This document shows positions 55,340 through 64,000 of a stretch of 64,000 nucleotides of DNA, one piece after another (position 1 is the first letter of the stretch; every line of letters begins with the position of its first letter). The position numbers and the translations under genes were made by a program. The DNA is from Erpetoichthys calabaricus (taxonomy: Eukaryota; Chordata; Cladistia; Polypteriformes; Polypteridae): NCBI RefSeq assembly GCF_900747795.2, contig NC_041404.2:78500616-78564615 (forward strand), read 5' to 3'. The notes under the pieces are model-generated. The model was not told the DNA's origin and searched no databases. It saw only the letters and a program-made list of their open reading frames with translations.

Positions 55340-57140
55340 ATGCTCCCAACCACTCTCTCTCTCTTTTCTACAACAGCTTCCAGTGTGGCCAGGGTTTGCC
55401 CTGTGATGGAGCAGGCTTTTCTGATAAGTTTATTTCAGCATTGTGCTTAATTTGTGCTCAAGTTGCTTCCCCAGGAGACTGCAGCATAGAACACCATACT
55501 GGTTACTATGGGCCTGCTAAGATCATTTCCAGCAGCTTGCTACACACATCAAAAGACATGTGTCTCCTTAGCAGGTGCAGCCTGCTCTGGCCCTTCTTAT
55601 AAAGAGCCACTGTATTGTCAGACCAGTCCAGTTTGTTTATATGGACCCCAAGGTACTTGTAACACTGCACCACTTCCACGTCCTTCTCTTGGATGGTAAA
55701 TGGTCTCCGAGGCTCTTTGGCACTCCTGAAGTCCACCACCAGCTCTTTTGTCATGCTGATGTTGAGTTACACGTTGTTGTCCCAGCACCACAAAGTCCTC
55801 CAAAATCTTCCTATACTCTGACTTATCTCCATTTTTACTGAAGCCTATGATGGACGAGTCATCAGAAAATATTTGTAGATGGCAAGCGCTGGTATTGTAC
55901 AGGAAGTCTGTTGTGTAGGTGGTAAACAAAAAGGGAGATAGGACAGTTCTCTGAGGTACTCCAGCTTCACCATTTCTGACACACAATCCCTCAGCCCCAC
56001 AAATTGTTTTCTGTTGGTCAGATAGTCCATGATCCAGAAAATTGTGGGGATGTCAAGATTCAGAGCATTGAGCTTTTATCCCAATCAATGCAGCAGAATG
56101 GTGTTAAAAACACTGGAAAATTCAAACATTATCCTGACTGTGGTGCCAGCTTTGTCCATGTGGAGGTAGCAGACGACACCAACTTCCTCACCTAGATGTG
56201 TCTGATGGGCATACTTCAAAGGATCCAGATGTTCTGAAATCAGGGGTTGCAGCTGTTTTAGATCCAGTCTCTCAAAGGTCTTCATGATAGTAGTAGATGA
56301 AGTAAGAGCAACTGATCTGAAGTCCTTGGGATCACTGGAATGCCCTTTATTGGGCACTGGGACCACACATGATGTTTTCCATGGCTGGGAATCCTTCTAC
56401 AAATTCAGAGAAAGGGAGAACAGGTGTTGATGAACCCCACAGAAGTGGCTGGCACATGTTTTCAGCACCCTGATTCCTGGGGCTGATTCCATTTGGCCCT
56501 GTTAATGCAGAAGTTTCCCAGCTCTCTTTTAATTTGATCAGCAGAGACATAAAGTCCAGGGAGTGGAGGGGAACTGAAGACCACAGGTGTGATATCATCA
56601 AAAGAGAAGGATCGTGCTATTGAAGATGGCTCTGCTCTTGTTCCCTTGTTTTACAGCTTGTTTGTAGCTGGTGATAGTCCTCAACCCATTCCATACTTCC
56701 TTCATGTTGTTTTGTTGTAACTTGTGCTCAGGTTTTTCTCTGTAGCAGGCTTTTCCCTTAAGAAGCTGCTTCTTCAGTTCTGACTCCACCTGCTTTATTT
56801 CGTCCTTATCTCCAGACCTGAAGGCTCTGTTCTTCATATTCATTAGAGCTTTCAAGTCTTTTAAGATCCATGGATTGTTGTTGGGAAAAAAGCACACTGT
56901 CTTTGCGGGGAGTGTGTTATCCACACACAACTTGATGTTGTCTTTGATACATTGGCAGAGTCTATGTCCTGGTAGTGTGAACCATAAAGCATATCCCAGT
57001 CAATGTTTTCAAATGCATCCTTCAGAGCCTCCTCAGACTCCGTTGTCCATTCCTGCATGGTCCTGGAGGTGGCTGGTAGCCACGGACAATGGGTTTACAT
57101 GTAGGTTTGAACTGTACCAAAATATGGTCCAATTGGCCTA
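55340..57140 (-). mobile_element. LINE fragment, CR1/L2/Rex1-like, long copy
   Basis: From right to left on the minus strand come NNNPWILKDLKALMNMKNRA and EVWNGLRTITSYK (linker before RT), PVPNKGHSSDPKDFRSVALT and FEFSSVFNTI (RT blocks), GVPQRTVLSPFLFTTYTTDF, FSDDSSIIGFSKNGD (the catalytic FADD-type block is FSDD), ELVVDFRSAKEPRR and VEVVQCYKYLGVHIN. The blocks occupy different frames, with several frameshifts. The (TATC)n end is missing. It is the same family as 11651-13183. Confidence 0.88.
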
Positions 57141-57149
57141 AAGGTGGCA

Positions 57150-58420
57150 AAGTTAGACAGTTGAAAAGATTTTATGAGTTGCCAATTACTATAGAAAATT
57201 CACTAATAGTTCAGAAAATCAAGCCATCCCAGGAATGGTTCCTAAGGGTTTGAAATTTATAAAAGAAGATGTCAGAACAGAAGGTTTGTTCTGGCACCAG
57301 GGTTCTTTTCCAGCAGGGCATCCTGGAATCATGAAACCTCAGGAACTAATTCAACATTATTTTTGATTGTTCATAATGAGTCACGACAACAAGTCTTACA
57401 TAACAGGCCTGTGAGGTTTATAACAACCCAAAAACCAGTTCACTTTGTCCAATATGCCTACCTTTTTCCTTCTTCTCTCCCTTGAGAAGATCTCCCATTC
57501 AATTACATCACAGATCTTCCTATCTCACATGGGTATACCACCATCTTAATCATTGTTGACTGTTCTTTGAAATCCATCTATTTTATTTTGCTACAGACAT
57601 TAATTATTGGAAAAATATTGTAATGATCTTTATCAAAGAATACATCTAATTACATAGTTTCTGACCAACGGTCACAATTTACTTCCAGGTTCTGGACATA
57701 TTTTTGAAATAAAAGGTTACTACTCTTAATTAGAAATCAGGTTATCACCCAGAGGGGAATGGACAAGCTGAAATGTTTAATTAGGATCTAAAACATTTTT
57801 TCCTTGCATCACAGACCTGAAACAGAATAATTGGATTGAGCGCCTACACTTTGTACAGCTATCAAGGAATATATTATTTAATTACTCCATTAAAGTGTTT
57901 TTTCCTTGAGCATCTTCATAATTTTAAGTCTGTCCTTATTTCTGAATGTTTAGTGTCATCTTCTCTTCTCAGCACAGTCTACTATCTGACTAAATTAAAC
58001 AAAATTTGAGCTCTAGTTAAGATGAATCTGATAATGACTGGAATCTCTGCCAAAAGGTTTGCTAACAAGAAATGATGTTTAGCCCCAGAGTTTCCACTAG
58101 GATAGAAAGTGTGGCTTACAATAATGGACCTCCACTTAAAGCTTACAACTTGAAAACTGTCCCTTAGATACATCAGACCTTATTCTATTTTGAATTTAGA
58201 CATTCTAACTTCATATAAGTTAACATCACCACAACACTTTACCATTCACCCCTTTATCCATTTATATCATTTTAAAAATCTGTTTATTCAAAAAGTATCA
58301 TCAGTAATTTACTGCTCCTTCACCAGTTATGGTGATGGAGTGCAAAGGTTTATTGTTTTGCTTCCTGCAGCAGCCCTGAATTTAGATCCTTTGATATTCA
58401 CATGCCTCGTGTTTTGAGAC
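57150..58420 (+). mobile_element. Ty3/Gypsy-like pol fossil (integrase region)
   Basis: Conceptual fragments on the plus strand resemble the integrase core (DLPISHGYTTILIIVD, and a segment around CAGGTTATCACCCAGAGGGG) and the region after it. No LTR was found attached. It is heavily broken, with more than ten defects, and appears old. The 5' and 3' limits are approximate. Confidence 0.6.
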
Positions 58421-58636
58421 AGTTTCACCTTGGCTCGACAGCCATGTTTGAAGACCATGTCTTAAAAAAAAGACACTGCCATGATTTTGTCATGAATATT
58501 AATTTTGCATTTATTCTGACATTTCTGATTCATTGCACTTATTATTCTCCACTTTATCTTATACTTTATTTTATCAGTTTGATTGTGACGTCACCATGGC
58601 ACCATGGCTTCATTTTTGGGTTTCGTATTATTGCAG

Positions 58637-58974
58637 AGGGTGGCACGGTGGTGCAGTGGTAGCACTGCTGCCTCGCAGTAAGGAGACCTGGGTTTGTTTC
58701 CCGGGTCCTCCCTGCGTGGAGTTTGTATGTTCTCCCCGTGTCTGCGTGGGTTTCCTCCGGGTACTCCGGTTTCCTCCCACAGTCCAAAGACATGCAGGTT
58801 AGGTGCATTGGTGATTCTAAATTGTGCTTGGTGTGTGTGTGTGCTTGCCCTGTGGTGGTCTGGCACCCTGCCCAGGGTTTGTTTCCTGCATTGCGCACTG
58901 TGTTGGCTGGGATTGGCTCCAGCAGACCCCCGTGACCCTGTAGTTAGGATATAGCAGGTTCGATGGATGAATGA
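58637..58974 (+). mobile_element. V-SINE, copy 3
   Basis: The tRNA-like head GGTGGTGCAGTGGTAGCACT with a B-box-like GGTTTGTTTCC is followed by the central V-SINE domain and a GATGGATGAATGAA tail. It is flanked by an exact 10-bp duplication ATTATTGCAG at 58627-58636 and 58975-58984. Confidence 0.94.
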
Positions 58975-58984
58975 ATTATTGCAG

Positions 58985-59810
58985 TACCCAGTAGTTCATG
59001 TGAAATTTTCCCAGCTGTGACCTTGGTTTGTGTGGCAATGTTATTGGCTTCTGCTGCATAACTTCTGACATCATGACACATGACATCATTACATGATTTG
59101 TATATAAAATAACAATGTGGTGAGCCTGACATCCAAAGTTATGGGTATTTTATAAAACAAATTAATCTTTTGGTTAGCAATTTAAACAGTATTAGTTAAA
59201 TCCTATTTGGAGCCCTAGAATGGGGGGATGGCAGCCCTTGGAGTCCATAGCAGTTTTCCATAATGACTACCAGTGATGACAGTGTGGAGTTCCTCTCAGT
59301 GTCCACACCTCTCTGCATACATAACACAAACTTTATGGAGAGTGTGACCCTTTGGGTTCATAAACGGTGGATTGAGTGACTCAGGCTGTAATTGACATTC
59401 TGAATTTTTTGGTGTTGGTGCCTCATGGCATGTCCAGCAAAACTCTGCTCTGGGCAGTGGCCCATGTCGCTCATATCTAAATCTACCACTGAATTTAAAC
59501 ACAGAAAGGATCTTAAAGTTGCCAGAACATTTAGCTCTCATTTTTGACCTAGATATTTGAGCTGATTCCAGATTTCTGCACCTTTCCGTTTGACCATTTG
59601 CTTACTTGTAAACTATTATGTTGGGTTTCTTGTTTAGTTCAGCTCCATTCCCAGTATTGCTTCTCTTTTTTGAATTTAATGCTTATTACAATTAGCCTGT
59701 CAAGACTGATTATCAAACTCTTTGACTTGAGACCTACCATCACTGTGACAGTGTGGGTCCTGCTCCATGCTCCTTCTTCCAGTTTTGGGAGCCTCTTGAA
59801 CTCAACACTG
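58985..59810. other. Region without recognised gene
   Basis: No exon or repeat family identified. The minus-strand frame at 59296-59541 (81 codons) matches nothing I know. Confidence 0.35.
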
Positions 59811-60849
59811 TCGGTAATATAACCGGATGATCTGGCAGATCACACATGGAGCAAGGGGATGGTGTAAAAGTGTCCTGTGCTTTTATTAAAAACAAAAACA
59901 AAAACAAAACAGTGTTCAAATAAATTGAGCAGTTCTCCATAGTTTAATAAATAAATAATTCATGAAAAAAGATGTGCAAAAATGGAGGTTAAAATCCATA
60001 ATAAATAAATCCTTTAAAAACAAGGTTAAAATCAATAGGCTGGAAGCAGTCCCTTTTTTAAAAACCTGGTGCCTGCTCCTTTTAATTGGTGGTTCTCCTG
60101 CTTCTCTCATACGGGCCTTGCAACAGGGGAGTCGCCCTATCTGCAGATGCAACTGTCTCTCCTTCTGGTCTGGTATCCTTCCATCCCCTGGCTACGTACA
60201 ACTCGCTCGCTGGACCAAGACTCGGGTCCCCAGAAACCAGGGCGCTCACAGTGGGGCTCTCCATTGCAAGCCTCTCGACTCACTGCAGCGCCTTGGAACT
60301 AATCAGCTGTAGTAACCGCATCCTACTGCCCCCTCCAAGTGTCGGCCAAACACTCCTTCAGGGGCTGTACTCCCAGCTCCCTGCATTCACCAGCAAACCT
60401 GCTCTCTTTCTCTCTCTCTCGCTCCTGCACCGTCTCTCCATGCCTCCTGCCTCCTCTTCTTCTTCTTCTTCTTCTTCTTCTTCTAACCTCTGATCTCTTT
60501 CTTGCTTGTTCTTTTTTCCCCTGATCTTTTGTACCGGCCTGTACTTATATGGTGCCGTGGGTGCAGCATCTCAATTATGCACAGCAGGAAGCCAATGAAG
60601 CAATTGAGAACGGTCACACCTTCATATGCAGGTATGTCTCACCCCAATTATCAACTCCCCGTGGTTGCACGTGTGCCCACGGAGACTAAAGCAGCCAATG
60701 GATTATTAAAAAAACACCATTCTTTTGGATCCATGGACTCGCTATACCACAGTCACTCTCTAAAACTGAATTTTATACTTACTCACTGGCAGACCCTAAG
60801 ATTGTCAGATTTGCCAGCAGTTCTTCCTCCACACTGATCCTCAACATAG
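59811..60849. other. GC-richer block of unknown class with (TCT)n
   Basis: GC content rises at 60060-60560. The block contains a (CAAAA)n-like run at 59888-59910, a pyrimidine tract 60405-60484 ending in about nine TCT units, and long but overlapping frames on both strands. It may be the upstream part of the retroelement whose fragment follows at 60850. No domain was recognised. Confidence 0.35.
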
Positions 60850-61210
60850 ACAGTTCCTATGGTAGTGTGCTGAGCATCCTCCTGCATGCCTTGCTCACCT
60901 ATGACCACATTGGCAGACACAACTTCAACTCCATCATTAGGTTTGCTGACGAGATGAACATCATATGGCTTATCACCAACAACGATGAGACAGTTTATTG
61001 AAAAGAGGTTCTCTTACTGATGCAGTGGTGATGGAAAAATGACCTCCCCCTTATTATCAGCAAAACCAAAAATATATTCATTGATTCATTTTTGGGTACA
61101 GAAAGAAGACCACACTTGACATCAGTTTGAGATGCTGTGAAGAAGGCTCGCAGCTTTAAATATCTTGAAGTCCTCTTACTGATGATCTAAAGAGCTCACA
61201 CCACACATTG
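60850..61210 (+). mobile_element. LINE reverse-transcriptase fragment
   Basis: The plus strand carries, in broken frames, FNSIIRFADEMNIIWLITNN (RT FADD block as FADE), LPLIISKTKNIFIDS and ARSFKYLEVLL. These correspond to FADDTTVVGLI, LNVSKTKELVIDF and FKYLGV of CR1-type LINEs. Confidence 0.7.
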
Positions 61211-62955
61211 GCTGCTATGAGGTTACGTGCAGGAAAAGGAGGTGAACCAATCATTCTTGTTATTGCTGGTGATCAGACTTATGATGGTGGTGTCATCAGT
61301 CCCTCTCCCAATACACTCTCTCATTTTTTATTGGATATAAAATCTGTAAAATTATGCTTGAAATATAGTGTTTTGTGTCACATCACATGCTGTATGTCAG
61401 GTGCTACCATGTAATATGGGCAGTTCACAAGGCTTGGAGTGCACCAAAGCAAATATTTCACTATAATGTAGAGCACAACATTAAAGTTAGACTATCTAGT
61501 GTACATGTATTTATAGAATCATTGTATCTAAGTAATATGTATGTATATAATTTATTTTAAAAAATAGCTAGGTAAAAAGGAGGATAGGGACCTTCACAGC
61601 CTGAAGGAACACATCTCAGCCACCTTTTCCCTGGCACTGCACCCAAAGCCTAATGGGAATGACTCCCAAATAGTTCTGGGTGAGGCAGGCAGGGGCATTA
61701 AGGTGGGGGGAGATTCCCGGATATTAGTGTGACAGCTTTTGACAGAAGAAGATGAGGGAAAGTATTCAATCCTTTGTAGAAGCTCACATCTCCAGTATCC
61801 TGGATTCAGATATTGGTGTTAGTTCTATCTGAGAGGAGAGTGGTGTGCAGACTAGTTTTCCCAGCTTCCAACCCCAAAGTTGTGCATACTAGGCTAATTT
61901 TCAAGACTAAATGGGTCCTGTGAGAGACTAAGTGCTCTTTCACTGACTTGTGAGTCGTCTAGATTGGACTTTTGTCCAAACCTGCTAGGAAAGGCTCCAC
62001 CACCGTCCCTTCCATGTTGCTACTGGATTAAGTGGGTTTAGATTATAAATACATGAATGAATGACACTCTAAACCTTTGGATTCATTATCAAAAGTAAAT
62101 ATGACATTTTGACCTTTCATTCTTTTCAGTTAACTTAATTTGATTAATCATAATTGATACACATTGTCATGCCTTTCCTCTGAGAGAAGTAGTATTCACT
62201 GCAAAATCTTTGCTACATTTACTCTAAGAGATTCCAGATATAAAAAGAACAAATACGCAAAAACAAAGGCAAATTGAAGTTAACGGCGAGAATCATCAAG
62301 GCGAAAGACACTGATCGAAAGTTTGGCAGTACTCTGCTTATCCTCAGAATTGTGGCTGAGCCAATCAGAAGACTCAAAATCAAAAAGAGGAGGTAATACA
62401 AGGCTCCTCCAATCATTAATGCTGTTTAGCTTCAATGCCTCTATACTGGTGTGACGTTATCCTTTGCCAATTTTGTTATTCTGACGTGACAGAGTGTTTA
62501 TAATTAGGCCATGGGTAGTCAGGGTATGCATCTGGCTTCGATATAATGAAATCAGTGCCTCACTCAATAAACCTTTCCACACTGACAAAGAACACATTTC
62601 CACTAGGAAAGCCAGCCTTCCAGTCTGTGTGATGCTCTATTTAGATCATGTTTGTTGGTCTTTCATTCATTACTAATATTAATAGAGAGGGGTTTTCAGT
62701 AATTTGCAGAGGACAGGCAGTATGTTCCAGTAAAATCCCCCTTCAGGTACCCTTTAATGCAGCCCTGCTGTTTCTCAGCTGGACTCCAAGCTTATCCTTA
62801 CCAGCAAGCTGCCATTGTAAACCGGCAGACTATTAAAATATTGAAGAAATATAAGATTTTCTCAGGCAATTTGGTAGTTATTTTTTAATTGTTTGAACAT
62901 ATCCATATAATAGCTAGATGTGTTTGGGTAGTTCCTCATGTAATAAATAAATTCA
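61211..62955. other. Region without recognised gene
   Basis: No gene or named repeat recognised. Confidence 0.4.
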
Positions 62956-63440
62956 CACAGAAAACTCCAAAAAGAGTTGGGGAAGTGCCCTGTATAATAT
63001 CCATTGGACAATATGAAAATGAGGTAAAGATCTGATAAAAAAAAAAAAAAACATTTGACAGAATACAGAGATGAAATGATCATTTATATACAAAATGGCT
63101 GCAGGAAATGAGTTGTGAGGAAATGACGATGGAAGCGGAAGTGATGTCATCATTGAGGAGTCAGAAGTGACGTCATCGTTGATGAACCGGAAATTACGTC
63201 ATCTTGCGGAGCCGGAAGTGATGTCATCACTGATTGTTCACGGGTATTGTCTTGAGGTAACCATTTTCAGAGACCGGGAGTGTTGTCGGTGAGTGCATGT
63301 ACTGTAATTATGATTTGTCTTCTTTTGTTCTGTACAGACAGAGAAAGAGGCATCAGTACCAAAAATCAACCCTTTATCTTGCGTTATATCACTCTCCTCA
63401 GAGCTTGTTGACTACCTTCTAAGCGCATGTGTGATACTAA
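62956..63440. mobile_element. LTR-like repeat, fossil, with GGAAGTGACGTCATC-type array
   Basis: It starts with a GAGTTGGGGAAGTGCCCTGT phrase related to the AGGTTTGGGGCAGCC starts elsewhere and ends near CTAAGCGCATGTGTGATAC. Between 63120 and 63230 four or five words of the type GGAAGTGATGTCATC follow each other about 25-30 bp apart. No coding part. Confidence 0.5.
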
Positions 63441-64000
63441 TTTTTTGAGACAATCTTCATCAACTTCAACTGCCTTGCATCAACAAGAAACAACAGTATG
63501 TATTCCATTCGTGTGCAGTTTGCACTTCTCCAATCACCTCTTCATCTCTCCCAAACTAATTCCCACAGAATATACCATTTTATGTTTCAAAGAAATGTAT
63601 GTCTGAGAGAGCAAAATCTGAGCTATAGTATGAAGAGAAACAGTCCACAGTTTTGTGACTGTATTCTGGTATTTTAACACTTGTGTCAGGTTGTGCATTA
63701 ACATGATCAGGGTTGATTTAAGCAACATTTTCTTGAGTTCAAACTCTCCTTTAATGTTCCTCCAACTTTTTGTTGGAGGAAAAAGTTTAAGAGTTTGGAT
63801 ACACAGATTTGAGATATTGATTTGACTACATTTGACTACATACTGTACCATGCAGTATTAATTTTAATTGACTGTAAAACACAAATTACTCCACAATTTT
63901 ATTTTGATGTTCACCAAAATCATCCCTTCTACATCATATTTTATTTCCATGACATCCCTTTCTAAAGGGGTAACCTTAAAATTTTTCCAGAAATTTAGAT
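63441..64000. other. Window end, no recognised gene
   Basis: Nothing recognised. Confidence 0.4.

Noticed and set aside
58637-58720. tRNA-like sequence as a tRNA gene
   Set aside because: It is the Pol III head of a V-SINE (also at 28999 and 48231, reversed). It lacks a full cloverleaf.
59296-59541. 81-codon minus-strand frame as a small gene
   Set aside because: There is no domain, signal or splice context, and it lies in repeat-rich DNA.
60086-60493. Ser-rich 135-codon frame as a gene
   Set aside because: The Ser run is a translated (TCT)n tract. No start context, splice sites or domain support it.

Overview
The window is vertebrate nuclear DNA, AT-rich and packed with repeats, and most likely comes from a fish. 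The evidence is V-SINEs, several Tc1/mariner families, hAT, piggyBac-like and Penelope-like elements, LINEs whose 3' ends run into (TATC)n tracts, and one intron-rich host gene. A non-teleost ray-finned fish (bichir or reedfish type) is my best guess, from the repeat style and the amphibian-like form of the host gene. That guess is inference only.

Positions 1-7,722 hold a tRNA array. A minus-strand tRNA-Glu(UUC) is followed by a plus-strand tRNA-His(GUG), and this pair occurs three times (272/949, 4988/5569, 6929/7651). Tc1-like transposons lie between the pairs, two of them carrying LINE pieces. A short promoter-like GC block lies at 7318-7443.

Positions 7,723-17,819 show no host gene. They hold a Tc1 element interrupted by a LINE (11101-13796), an LTR-like fossil and a small hAT-type MITE with a target-site duplication (15271-15427).

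Positions 17,820-47,044 carry one protein gene on the plus strand, which I could assemble completely: nine coding exons with matching phases, encoding a 351-residue secreted DNase I. All catalytic, metal-binding and disulfide residues of DNase I are present. The last exon adds a 69-residue tail containing a canonical eight-cysteine somatomedin-B domain, so the enzyme is a DNase I-SMB fusion. The Ca2+-site loop is one residue longer than in mammals. The introns hold Tc1 elements, an LTR element fossil, two copies of an unclassified GGCC-rich inverted-repeat transposon, SINEs, Penelope-like pieces, a piggyBac-like MITE, a 500-bp direct duplication and a pogo-like MITE. A degenerate tandem array of about 60-65 bp units follows the stop codon.

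Positions 48,400-64,000 show no host gene. They hold a Tc1 copy, an APE-type LINE (51000-52860), a hAT element with an exact 8-bp target duplication (53345-54896), a second LINE (55340-57140), an old Ty3/Gypsy-like pol fossil, a V-SINE, a LINE fragment and an LTR-like repeat carrying an array of ETS/CRE-like motifs. The only host genes I can support are the six tRNAs and dnase1.
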